DNA from: Blasia pusilla
Taxonomy: Eukaryota > Marchantiophyta > Marchantiopsida > Blasiales
Length of the DNA: 64,000 bases
Assembly (NCBI GenBank): GCA_050084515.1
Contig: CM114271.1
Span: 31,310,001-31,374,000, forward strand
Reading direction: 5' to 3'
Part shown: piece by piece, positions 34,711-46,496 of the stretch
Layout of the letters: every line of letters starts with the position of its first letter
How positions within the stretch are numbered: the stretch's first letter is position 1
Made by a program: the position numbers and the translations under genes
The notes under the pieces: generated by a model
What the model saw: only the letters and a program-made list of their open reading frames with translations
Database searches by the model: none
Told to the model about the DNA's origin: nothing

Positions 34711-35309
34711 GAAAGGCATCCAAACTCTGAATTTTAGGATGCGTGTCAAAATTGAAAAAGAAAATATCATCCAAAAAGGCTATTGGCCCAAAAAGACACA
34801 TGTAATCACCCCTATAAAGGCACTCTCCAATAATAATATAGATTGATGGATATTCGTAAATAACATTAATCATAATTTCATAAATAACTCATTTGGAAGC
34901 AGTGTATTTGGTCATAGATTTAGACAATAGTGCCACCAAAATTATAAATTAGAACTCTCTATTAGTAGGAGTATAAAAACTATAGCCTTAAGTTGGAAAA
35001 AAATTTGGATTTTATTAATATGGTGTGATAACTATAATACCACTTTATTTTCAATCTAGAGAGCTGCCAGAAGACAATCTTTTGCAACTTTGATGTGACT
35101 CTTAACACTTCACAAGTTGCAAAAATGAAAAATCCCTTTCATTCCTTGGAGTCTCAAAAATTAAATGCATCTTGGAATAATGATTAATAGAAGTATTTTT
35201 ATTGAAATTTACACATCATATAGAATCAATGATTGAGACTAGAATCTAATTATGCATGTGATGAAAAATGGTAAAAGGCTTGTATGTCTTCATCCCTCTC
35301 TTAAAAAGA

Positions 35310-35343
35310 CTTGAAGGCTCCCATGTTAATGGGAGCCTTCAAG
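35310..35343. repeat. Perfect foldback, 15-bp arms
   Basis: CTTGAAGGCTCCCAT (35310-35324) is the exact reverse complement of 35329-35343, with loop GTTA. Confidence 0.85.
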
Positions 35344-36731
35344 ATGGGGCATAGAATAGAAATTTTGATAGGAAAACTTCTATAAATTAACAAGAAGTTA
35401 TGATTTCATTAAATTTTGACTGTAAAGAATCCTACAACATCATTGATATCTCTCGAATTGATATGCCATAGAGAGTATAACCATAATCTTAACAAAATCA
35501 TACATAGGACCTTAATACAAATCTTCAACAAATTTGCAACACCAGTAGAAATTCCTAAAGAAATTCCTAAAGATGTATTTGAATTTCACCATGTTCATAA
35601 GATAATACTTTCAAATTGTTAGAGATTCCTAAAGTCCCAAATGAAGGTTGGGAGATCTCATAAGATAGACTTACTATTACATTCATACACGTATGAAGCA
35701 TCGATGAAAATTTTCATTACACAATCTTAACATCTCTTAAAAATATTCCAAAAAATGGAGAACAAAAGGCTAATCCAACGTAGAAAGTTTCAACCCACAA
35801 AGAGAGAAGGGTTTGCCTTTTAGAAAACTCATGATGTTCCTTCAATAACATACATGATTGAAGTCTAATAACAACTATTCCTAAAATGGTAAATAAGATC
35901 CAAGAAAGTAACAACCTCGCACCTAAACAACCTCAAGTAAGCCCAAGAAGGGTTAAAAGTGGGTTAGAGGAGGAGGAACACTTCAACAAATTGGATGTGG
36001 TACCTAAATTTGAACCAAGGACTACTTGAGTGCAAGGGAGGGCTCCTTCCATCGCGTCCAACTCTCCTACATGTTTTGGATAGAAACAACAACATATTAT
36101 TCCCTTCTTCAATCCCAACCGTGGTTAGACAGACTAAACCACATGTCAGAAAAGAAGAAGACACACGAGGACATAAATTTGGAATCCCAGCAGGAGGGAG
36201 GTCGAGCTGAAGCTGCAAAGCTTATGGGTTTCATCGAACTTACAATAGACTCCTCCAACACGATCATCGTATCCCACCATACTAGAGATTCAGGACAGTG
36301 CGACTGATTTCGGTGATTCGTGAATCCACGGTTGCCGAAAGGATGCATGAAGGAGCTTCACGAAAACCTGCATAAACTTATGACCAGATCCCGGCTTTTC
36401 GTCTCGGATAACGCGCGCGGTGTGGCGGATGTGAGCGACTGAATATCGGTCACCCACGAGGGTTCCGATTTCCCCCATTCACGTGCACGGACCGGTGGGT
36501 CGCTCCGTTCGTGAAGAATTGGGTGGACTGCAGTCACTGCACGGCCAGCGTGCTCCGGACAAAAGGAGATTCTGGAGAATGAAAAGATGAGTCATCGGAG
36601 GACCCGCGATCATCGGGCTCTAGACGCACACGGAACCCCCTCCCACTGACTGCACCCAGAACCACGGAACCGGTTGCTTCTCGTGGATATGAAGCCATTG
36701 ATCACTTCCCCGTCCGGCCAACGAAAGGTGG

Positions 36732-36764
36732 TGCCATTGGTTCCTCCTGGAGGAACCAATGGCA
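36732..36764. repeat. Perfect foldback, 16-bp arms
   Basis: TGCCATTGGTTCCTCC (36732-36747) is the exact reverse complement of 36749-36764, with a single-base spacer. Confidence 0.85.
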
Positions 36765-39700
36765 AGTCACGGCAGGCCAAGGAGGCTGCTGTTAGGCCCC
36801 CTTTTTGGTTGGGGCCGATTCTGGCCTCTCGAGGTCTTCCTTGTTGGCTCTCTTTGCCCCCTCAGCTGTATCGTATCGTGATGGGTTCCCCATCTTTTTT
36901 ATACATATTTTATATCTTCTCCAGTCCTGCACAAAGCGACCCCTCTCTTCCGATACGGGAAGGTGGGTACAACCGGACTGTGATTTTGTATTTGTCTATC
37001 GCCGTCTGACTCAAAGCGCCTTCCCACAGCTTTGGGCGGTCCGATATCTTGGAGGCTCTTCCCGCGTTGCACGTTGAAAGTAACGAACTCCTAACTAACT
37101 AGTTAAGCGTGTAAAGGTGGTCGGCGTCTCATGCATGTGGAAGGACCTCGGTCTGCCCTCAATTGTAAGTTAAGCATGACCCACCATCTGAAGTGAACCC
37201 ATTGCACTCGATCGACCGGATATATTAGGGATTACTATAGTAGTTGGAATTTCGCATTTGCTACACGGAAACAAACCAACCAAATTGTAGTAGGATCAAT
37301 TGTAGAGGGGGAAAAGCAAATAGAGAAAAATTTGCCGACGAAAAGCTTTGGAAAGAGAGGATAGGAAAGAATTTAAGGCAACGGGAAAAATCAAATATGA
37401 CATTATGGCGTTGGAAAACGTATTGAATAATTAGAGTGATTGGAAAAAGGCATGTGGAAGTCATTAAATATTTCACCTTCACAAGATTATATTAGATGGG
37501 GAGGTATGCAACTTTTTCTCGTTCTCTTTTTGCTGAAGAAAATCTAAGAATCTTCATAGTGACATGGCCTAGACATAGTGACATTTATTTATGTATAAGC
37601 GTACTTAGTGGCAATATAGTGTTATTGTCTCCTCCTCTCCTATGGTTCAAAATCATCCTCTGGTTTGATCATAATCCTTCTCCCAATTATCCGTCTTGTT
37701 TCCAACGTCCAACTCTACCTCCCCTCATTAACCTTTTTTCAACTACCTTAAACATTATGTGGACCAAGGGGAAGAGAATTCTACATTAGGAATCGCCTTG
37801 GAGAGCCTCGGGCTAAAGAGGTAAAAAGCTCAAAATACAAAAGTAGAAACCCCAAGTGCAGGAATTGGGAATTAAATAGGTGCGTGTGAATTGAGAGTGG
37901 ATGTTAATCTATGATGATCGATTAGAAATCTTATGGCAATTCATTGAATTATGATATAGATGGCTTCGAGGAGTGGATGTAATATGTGAATCACTAGATA
38001 CTAAATTGGAAAGAGATTACATGTAGTAGGAGTGGTAGGCCATCATAAGTGCCAAAGGATGACATGAATGAATGATCAAATTTTTTCTATATTTTAGTAA
38101 TAATTTCTTGTTCATATTTTTTCCAAAATTTTGGGATTCATAGATTTTGGAGAGATTTCTGAAATTTAAAGTTTATACTTTTTTCTCTTCCCCATTGACA
38201 ACTTATCTCTTTCTTTTTCTCAAAATTTTCTCTCTTCCTATTTTCTACGGTAAATTAAACCCTTAAAAAAAATAGTGTGAAGTCATCTTTCATTGAAGAA
38301 TTATCCTTATCCCTTTCTCCTTCCAATCGTCTACATTATTTGGGGAGAAGGACTTCTTGATTCATAAGAAACTCTTTGCTTTACACATGACCCAAGGGCA
38401 TGATTAGTTGTACTCTGTCTTCACAAATTGTTATGAAACATTGAAACCTAATACACATGACATAAAGAGAAAGTTTAACTAAAGAGCCAAACAAAATAAA
38501 GAAATAGATTATTGAAAGATTGTCTTCGTTTCTAGTTATGAAAATGTAGGCATCACTCTTTGGCACTTACAATAAAAGTAAACGCCGCAACAATGTAGGC
38601 TATCACAATTCCCGGACATGGACTTTCCTTCACTCGTTTCTATTCCTTGTTGGTGTTTCGAGTGGGCCATGGAGACTTGAAGTAAAATTCTTTGTGGTAT
38701 ATTTTGAAACTTTCTTTCAAGTCAAGTCTATCTTTGTATTTCTTGTTTTGTTTCACGGTTTTTGTTTATTCCTTGCACTATTATCGTACATAATTCTTTT
38801 CTCCTTTCTAAAGGTGATATTAGGCTTTGCTTCAAACCCTATTCCGTTCTAGTTCCTCTCTTAACATCTAAAATCATGTCCCATATGCATCACAAAATTT
38901 GCTAAATTTAGGACCTTGTTACTTCTTTATCTTCAGTCCTTCAGACTGAAGATCACTTCTTTAGGTGGTCTACATTAGTTTAAGATACCATCGGAGAACA
39001 AAGCATTTTCCAGTTCCTGGTCTCGTGGAGACCACCGACGTAAACTACACTTAAAAACGATTGACCAATTGCCTTTACTACCTTTGGCGGTCTCGTGCAT
39101 GACCACCTAGTCAGTCGAGTAGGACCATCGTCTCCAATACTCACCCCTTCCAATTCCACGGTCGTCCACGAGCACCAACCCTGTATGAATTCCAGCGCGG
39201 TCGACCACGCTGCCTAAGGAGGTAGCGAGCCAACTAAGCGACAGCCATGCGCAGCAACTATTTAAGCGCCACAACTTCAATGGAACATAGATCTCAAGAA
39301 TATTGTTATGCAGTGGGTCGAATTGAAATTCCTTGAAAATTGGAGGCATATTAAAACGTTTTGAATATTTATGGAAGATGCCAGCAATTCTGCGTTTGAT
39401 CAAACAAACAATCTAGCTAGCTATAGCTTTCGTGAAGCAATAGTTCGTCGGTGCCGTTGCTGCCTCGCTAGCGAACGAGCGCAACGAGAAGTCTTCAGAC
39501 TTGACACGTTTTCCACGGTCGCTAGATTTATGACAGTCTGGTGCACAAAACCAGATGTCCATAACTTACAATTCGCTAATTCACCAATCTATCCAAACAA
39601 TGCTCGAGAAATCCGTAAAAGAACGATGAGATCTACCTGCCCATCACAGGCTGGATCGTCGAATGGAAGGGGAAGAACCAAAAAATTGGATCTTACCAAG

Positions 39701-40783
39701 GACTTGAGATTCAGCTTCAAGCTACGGTTGGAAATTGAAAGTCTTCAAGAAAATTACAGGCGGGAATTAGATGACTTCTTTGTAAAAACAATTGGATTTT
39801 CTAAAAGTGATCTGTTTGTAAACACCACCTGAGTGTAAAAATCCTCGTACATGAGGATTGACTTGAAGGCGTCCAAAGTATGAGAAACTTATATGAAGCA
39901 CGTGCACGGACGTATAAGGGATCTCTCCATAAGTAATACTGTTCACAAATCGTTGTGTGAACATCGAACATTGCAGGGATCTAGCCTGATTGAGGTCAAG
40001 ATTCTGCTGGGCCCGAGCATTGGTAGTAACCCTGGGATGGAAAAACCATCGGGATACATGGAGAGCCAAAAATCCCGCGGACCAAAACCGGCCCCGAAGA
40101 GATAGAAGGGGGCCTAGGTAGGTAGTACTTCCACGATTATTCACTTGAGATCCAAGTCACTTAGAGTCCAAATTGCAACTTGCATTGCTGCATTAATGGC
40201 AGCTGCATCAATCGACCCACTTAACGCTAGCCGATGAAAGTGGGACCGGGTGAAGCTATGTAATTGACCGAGAGGTGCCACACCCCCATATTCATGAAAT
40301 ATATTATATGAAGCTGTGTTTCGGCTGATCGTCACAAGTACGCTAGCGCAGCCTATAAATGATGTGACTGACACAGAATAGAGGAGAGATGATCCAAATT
40401 CCTATGGGTGAAGCTCGAACGTTCATCTTCCTCCAGTCCAGTTCTAGAGTGATTCAAGAGAGCCTACATTCAAATTTCTAGAGTGGAAGCCGGAAGATTA
40501 CAAAACCTTCTTTCAGAAGAGTTTCGGAAATTGGCTGGACCTCGGATTCTTCACCCGTTTAGAACTAGTTTTTAGCCTAATTAGCTCGACCTGTACATAT
40601 ATCTATGGCGACGTACTATTCTTGCCGCAAAAACTTCACTAGACTCTGAAAGGCTCCATGAAATGATTTAGATTCATCGGTCGCAAAGGACTCTTATTAG
40701 CGTCAGTCGGTATCTCATGCTGGAGCTGGAGTAGTGAAGTTCATTTATTACTTGTCAACTCGAGAGCTCGAGCCAGCCACACG

Positions 40784-40791
40784 TATATATA
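40784..40791 (+). promoter_or_regulatory. TATA-like element at the lectin gene
   Basis: TATATATA lies only 7 bases before the first ATG (40798). If it is the functional TATA box, transcription would start about 30 bases downstream, beyond that ATG, and translation would begin at the in-frame Met codon at 40840. That shorter form would still have a signal peptide. Confidence 0.4.
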
Positions 40792-40797
40792 GCGAGT

Positions 40798-42384
40798 ATG
40801 GATTCGACAACGCCGACGAGATACACATGGCTCTTGTACATGTTCTTGGTGCTAACGGGAGTGCAGTTCGCAATCGTCGCAGGTCAAGTGAATGTCAGCA
40901 GATTCGCTTATCCCAAGGGTTCCTTCGACTGCCTCAAAGACAAGCACTTGCTATGCACAGGTGATGCGATCTCCACAGCCCGAGGACAGTTGAATGTCAC
41001 TGAGGATGAGCCCCAAAGTGTAGGGCGTGTCCTCTTTCTTCCAGGAATCCGATTGCTCGACAAAAAAACCGGACAAGCTGCATCTTTCAGCACGAATTTC
41101 ACCTTCAGTGTGAAGAGTGCACACTCGTTTGAAGGGGAAGGATTGGCTTTCGTGATGGTGACCGATCTCAGCTACCACGGGTGCGATGGAGGTTTTCTGG
41201 GGGCTTACGGCAGGGACGGGAAGGCAGCAACCAAAACATTGACGGTTGAGTTCGACACAGTCATGAATTCGAGAGCTGATGGTAGTGATTATCCTTACAA
41301 TGATATGAACTCCAATCATGTGGGTCTTGATTTGAAAGACATAAATTCCATAGTCCAAGTGGATGCTGGAACAGTTGGCATCCGCCTCTGCGAAGGGTCG
41401 ACTGTCACTGCATGGATCGACTATATTGCACCGACTGAAATCCTCGAGGTCAGGATCAGTTCCACTTACATTCGACCGCAATTCCCCCTGATCTCGTGCG
41501 GTGTCAATTTGTCAAAAACGCTCTCCGAAGTTGTGTACGTGGGATTCTCGGCGTCAACGGGAGCTCATTGCCACTCGTATCATACAATTTTAGAATGGAG
41601 CTTTGATTCTTGGGGTCTTCCAACCAATGCGTCTTCTTCCTCTCCACCATTATCGTTGCCACCGACACCGTCAAATGGGAACTCCTACCCCCCCCTCCCA
41701 ACCTACGCGCCTCCAGTACATTCACCTGCACCTACTCCGGGGCCATCTAGATCACCCTATCCACCACCGACTCCATCACCGAGCTCTCCAGTCCATCCGC
41801 CCTCAGTTCTTTCACCATCACCTACATACAACCCGGGCTCATCCGGTTCTCCCACCGCACCATCCACTCCATCGCCGAGTTCTCCGGCCTATCCTCCCTC
41901 AGGTCTTTCACCGTCACCTGCTTACACTCCAGGGTCATCCAGATCACCCACCGCGCCAGTGACTCCATCGGCGACCCCTGCCATCACTCCCACTTCTGCA
42001 CCATCGTCCCTTCCATCCCCAGGTTCATCACACTCCCCTTCCACACCTGGATATCCTGTATCACCGGGACCAGCTTCCATTCACGCACCATCATCACCGC
42101 TAGCAGGGCCGGCACCGTATTCAATTTCAGTTCCATCACCGGGCTCTCCAACTTCCAGTCGACAAACAGGTCCATCATCTTACCAGCCTCTTCCACCTAC
42201 TCCGGTTCCAGCTCCCGCACCCAGTCCCAGTGAATCCGGCGGTGGCAACGGTGTCGATGTCGTCATTCCAATTACAACATCCATAGCTGGAGCCGTGTTT
42301 CTTTTGATTTTGGGCGTACTTTTGCTATTTTGCTGTTACAAAAAACATCGTCATATTGAGGAGGACCCGAGTCCTAGCTGTTAG
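40798..42384 (+). CDS. L-type (legume) lectin-domain membrane protein with extensin-like stalk and no kinase
   Basis: Intact frame of 528 codons. A signal peptide (LLYMFLVLTGVQFAIVAG) covers residues about 11-29. Residues about 30-273 form a legume-lectin beta-sandwich with the hallmarks ASFSTNFTFS, EGLAFVMV, GGFLGAY, TLTVEFDTVMN (metal-site Glu and Asp), NSNHVGLDL, VYVGFSASTG and ILEWSFDSWG. Residues about 275-485 are a Pro/Ser/Thr stalk with many SPSSP and SPxP motifs, likely hydroxylated and glycosylated as in extensins. A single membrane span (IAGAVFLLILGVLLLFCC) is followed by a tail of about 14 residues. Lectin receptor kinases share this layout but have a kinase after the span; here the frame stops and no kinase follows. 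It probably acts at the cell surface in carbohydrate binding or wall attachment. Start could be residue 15. Confidence 0.88.
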   Translation: MDSTTPTRYTWLLYMFLVLTGVQFAIVAGQVNVSRFAYPKGSFDCLKDKHLLCTGDAISTARGQLNVTEDEPQSVGRVLFLPGIRLLDKKTGQAASFSTNFTFSVKSAHSFEGEGLAFVMVTDLSYHGCDGGFLGAYGRDGKAATKTLTVEFDTVMNSRADGSDYPYNDMNSNHVGLDLKDINSIVQVDAGTVGIRLCEGSTVTAWIDYIAPTEILEVRISSTYIRPQFPLISCGVNLSKTLSEVVYVGFSASTGAHCHSYHTILEWSFDSWGLPTNASSSSPPLSLPPTPSNGNSYPPLPTYAPPVHSPAPTPGPSRSPYPPPTPSPSSPVHPPSVLSPSPTYNPGSSGSPTAPSTPSPSSPAYPPSGLSPSPAYTPGSSRSPTAPVTPSATPAITPTSAPSSLPSPGSSHSPSTPGYPVSPGPASIHAPSSPLAGPAPYSISVPSPGSPTSSRQTGPSSYQPLPPTPVPAPAPSPSESGGGNGVDVVIPITTSIAGAVFLLILGVLLLFCCYKKHRHIEEDPSPSC

Positions 42385-44927
42385 ATTAATTCTACGTTTT
42401 TGTAATATGATTGATATTCTCTGTGTAAATAGTTTGCAAGCGTTTGGGCTGAAAGCTGTCCAGGAAAGGGCGATGAGCTCCAGTCTAATTCTTTTCGATC
42501 ACAGCACAAATTTGGATTCCACTGAATCAGAGAGAGTTGCTCGGAAAACCTTCAATGCAGTAGCAATACCTACACTTCTTCATCTCCATACCGTAAGTGT
42601 GTGTTATTGTGTATGCGAGGAGTCGATTGAACTCTGACAGTAGCCATCAATCATCCGGCTCTGTCAACTGGATTGATTACTCGTCCACATGCAAATTATT
42701 TGCTAATGTAAGGCTCGGAGATCATGCTAGAGCTCTTCATCCTTAATCCGACCGAGAGCTTCAATTCGTGCAGACCTGCTTTGCTGGACAAGAAATTAGA
42801 CTCAGACTCGACCGAATTCGCCGGCGATAAACTTGCTAGTTAGTCACGCACGCACCGATCAGATTGGAATCTTAGTGATCTAATTCATTTTCCTTGAGCT
42901 GCCTAATGTGCATCAAAACTCTAAAGGTCTCCTGCACACAGGGAATTGAAACCGGAGCCTTGAAAACGGAGCCTTGGTCACGTAGACATGATCAGAACTT
43001 TTGAAAGTCGGAATCGACCCATCGCCAGCGTATTCAAAACTAAACGGGGTCAGACGGATTCGGACCGCGTCAGAAATGAAGTTGAGTGCGGAGAAAAACG
43101 GAGATAGAGTTTTTTCTTTAATTGTTGGAGACGTAGAAAAGAAGAGAAAAACTTTGGAAAACTTGTGAGATCTTGCCTGGCTGCTTAGGAAATCGGGGGA
43201 TCTGAAAGTTGAGCCGATCCCCACTGTAGGTGCCCAAGGAGACGTACGTATGCAGCACGATTGCAATCGGTAAACATAATACAAAGGAAATAAGAATTTC
43301 AATGAAAGAGAAGTGTCTCAAAGAGGATTTTCAATGACGAAAAGTGGACAATAGGAATTCCAACAGGGAAAAGAAAGGCCACCGCAAACTGAGAAGAATA
43401 TTTTTGAATGAAAAATGGAAAGAAAAATCTTGACAACACAAAACAGAAAAAGTATTCTATTTTTAAGTCACGGATTGCTTGTACAATGCTTATATTTCAA
43501 CGCCACATTTTTTTCTAATCTGTACGACGTGACCCGAGTTGTGTAATTTACGTGATTTAAACTCGAATAGATCATTTCTGCGTCATAGTTAACCCATCTA
43601 CATGTGATCCGTAAATAAATAATAATCCCCCGTAATGTTAACACCACGTAATAGTTTGCGATGGACCGTGCAATACTAGGACGTCACAGCCACAATCCAC
43701 GTAGCTCGATATAAAGTATGTTTCTACGTAAATAAGATATCGAAAATGAGCGAAAGACAACCGAACTGGATTTTCATCAGACAAAAAACTGTCAAACACA
43801 CATAGCATCGGACATGAAGTAGAACGTAGCGAAGTCATGCCCGCAGCCGGCCAGGAACAAACCAGGGCTTGGAAACCGTCTAAAAGGTAAAATTGCTTGG
43901 AAACTCCATTGCGGAGTTGAAAGGAGCGGTCGTAGTTGTGCGCTAAAATTTGGCTTCTGCTAATTAACGAAGATTTGAACAAATGTAGGCGTAGTACGGA
44001 TGATTACTACCGAATTTACGCTCCTGTCCACTGCAAGTGAAAGCTTGAAATTTTCACAGATCGGAATGCAAGTTTATTATGCTACATTCGATGGGTCCTG
44101 CAGGATTTAGTAGGACGTTTTTCTTGCACTTTTTCTTTGCGTAGACGATTTTCCCAGTCATGTATTTTTTGGAGTTGAGTAATCCTCCCAATACTAGATT
44201 GCGCTTTAGTTCTTCCTTTAGGTATGCGAGATATTTTTCGAAGTTGAGTACTTCCCTCCTATAACTTATGTCAGCTTCCAATATCTCGGGTCTCCAATGG
44301 GGCAATTCGTAAAGGGTAATCCTAACAAGGTGCGTGGTCATCACTAGACTTAGTACTTAAGTCCGATTCAATTCTGCAAGCTCGCACACATCCCAAACCC
44401 CAGACCTCTGGTTCAAATGTGTATATCGGCCTCACGTGCCCGCGTCTGTTGCTCCAATGCACACTCGGTCTTTTGGATCTTCGTAGCGTACAGATCTGTC
44501 CTCATGTAGACTAGGCAGACTTCAAAAGTACCCACAATTTACGCAATGTAAAGAGGGAATTTCTGAAAGGGCTACTTTCTGAAGCAAACTTCACCGAAGA
44601 TCCTAAATATAGTTCTCGTACTGCGAACGATTGAGGCTGCCATGTCCTGTTAGAACTTGGCATTTAGCTACCGAGTCTCAAGATTTTTTTTGAGCGCTAA
44701 AATTGGGAAAATGATTTAAATGAATATGACCTCGGACTAGTACACTGTTGAGCGAGTATTTAGGCATGTGATTCGAGCAAGGTGGGGGGAGTTTTCCCGT
44801 ATTTCAAAGTAGGTAAAATCGGATTTCTAATCTTTATTGTCAAGTGCCTCTTCACTTTAATTTTACACACGTCTTTTTAATAGTCGTCGACTTAAATTAG
44901 AATTGAATTGTGGATGGGTAATTCAAA
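42385..44927. other. Unassigned spacer downstream of the lectin gene
   Basis: No kinase exon or other coding domain is found in the 2.5 kb after the lectin stop codon. Minus-strand frames at 42913-43302, 43638-43982 and 44054-44344 have no recognisable motif and are probably fortuitous. Confidence 0.45.
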
Positions 44928-45119
44928 ATTTTATAAATTATAAATTATATTAAACTTTGAAATGAAAAATATTTCTAAACCTTTAAACAGACTAGTTAGG
45001 AGGATATTAATATCTTCTTAACTAGTTTTTTTAATGTCCTCCGTGCTAGTTTTTTAATACTTTTTAACAACTTAGAAATATTTTTCATTTCAAAGTTTGA
45101 AAATAATTTATAATTTTTT
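44928..45119. repeat. AT-rich inverted-repeat element, MITE-like (about 190 bp)
   Basis: A 27-base core at 44952-44978 (AAACTTTGAAATGAAAAATA...) is the exact reverse complement of 45072-45098. The complementarity continues outward imperfectly through AT-rich sequence to about 44928 and 45119. The centre also has complementary ACTAGTTAGGAGGA and TCCTCCGTGCTAGT stretches. Size and structure fit a miniature inverted-repeat element or foldback; no clear target duplication was identified. Confidence 0.75.
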
Positions 45120-45238
45120 AAATCTTAAAAGAATAATTAATTTTCACTTTTAAATAAAATTCAACTCCCTTAATTAATTTCACTAGTAAGGTGCCCATGC
45201 TATATATAGGTACGTGTTCGTCATAGTTGTTCAAAAAA

Positions 45239-45517
45239 CGGACAAGTCTTTCCTTAGGACGAACATGGATAGACAAGTTTGTACATGTCCACGGACATGG
45301 GTTCCAAGAGGTGGGACCCACACTTTTAGTCCATGATGGAAGTCAAGGCAAGGAAGAGATGAGCAATGAGGATGGAGGGAGTGGAGGTGGAGGGAGGAAA
45401 AAATTGGGGAGTATGGAACACAAAGGCAAGTAAGGAGAATGAGAAATATGGAAAAGTAACGCCTATACGGACAAGTCCTTCCATAGGACAGACATAAGTC
45501 CATAGACATGTCCACAT
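45239..45517 (+). repeat. Pair of about 50-bp direct repeats
   Basis: CGGACAAGTCTTTCCTTAGGAC...TACATGTCCA (45239-45291) recurs with changes at 45470-45513 (CGGACAAGTCCTTCCATAGGAC...ACATGTCCA). The roughly 180 bases between the copies are G/A-rich. Their nature is unknown. Confidence 0.6.
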
Positions 45518-46496
45518 GCAACCTTGGTGTTCGCCCGCTTCAAATTAGGGGCCACCTGACATGGGACCTCCGCAACATTCTTTCTTCTCCCTACTTCTAC
45601 TCCAATACGGTTGAGAGATCATGTACAGGCATCCGCCCGCTCAGGACTTGTAAGTTCGAGTGCTTGCGTTTGAGGGCCGAATCAGACATTGTTGTCATCC
45701 ATTCTCACGTTTATCAGACGATATCAAGGATACTTCCCCGCTGCCCAACACCAGTGCAATTTTTTATTGCTTCTTATGTCAGATCGTGCCCTCACCTTGT
45801 GAGCATTTGTGCAACTTCTTGGATAGACGCAGTTGTTTAATCAATGCACAGGACTTGCAAGGGCGACTAGACAGCTTGGTGTTGGGATCCATGAAAAATA
45901 GACGTGGACGGGTACCTTGAATACCACGCCACAAAAAACCAAGTTAGACACGCAGACCAAACAAAACTTTTGTAAGTTTTTACAATTGGCTATTTAGCCA
46001 AGATTCATATTCTTCAGACGCTTGTAAAAATGCCAACTATCTGATTGTATACTCGCACTTCTTACCAAGTTGCACCTGCTCGTACTTGAAGGAGGCGCGT
46101 AGAGATCGGGAGCAGGGCCACACATGGCTATCGCAAGATGATCTTCATAAACACTTGCCAATCTGTCCTTCCGTGTGATTTTGTCTCTTAGGGGCAATGA
46201 ACCGAAGGCAGTAAAGTGAACTTGAGAAAAAGAGAGGAAGTTCACATAGAACCTGAATCACATCTCTCATACTATTAGAATCTGCAGTATGATATTAAAG
46301 GCCCTTTCTTAGAAGTGACCTTTGAATAATCCAACCACTTACCTGAAAAAAAAAACTTCTGAAATAAATTTTTTTCCCAGCAAGGTAGATTACAAATAAT
46401 ATAATACAATTTAATCTTACTGAATTCATAACATGATCATATGAAAATTGAATTATAATAGAAGAAGAATCTACAAATAATGAACTAGGGTGGACA
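45518..46496. other. Unassigned spacer
   Basis: No supported features. Frames of about 80-110 codons on both strands lack recognisable motifs. Confidence 0.4.

Larger units (their letters stand above)
34711..40740. other. Unassigned region with two foldbacks
   Basis: The first part is probably the body of the non-autonomous Helitron ending at 34683. I find no protein with a recognisable domain in these 6 kb. The 153-codon frame at 39371-39832 is the longest but resembles nothing I know. Foldbacks at 35310-35343 and 36732-36764 are listed separately. GC content rises around 36.3-37.1 kb without coding signs. Confidence 0.4.

Noticed and set aside
36674-37077. Two overlapping plus-strand frames with hydrophobic segments
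   Set aside because: The frame crosses the perfect palindrome at 36732 and lacks any family resemblance; likely fortuitous.
39371-39832. 153-codon plus-strand frame
   Set aside because: No recognisable domain, no supporting splice or promoter signals; left as unassigned spacer.
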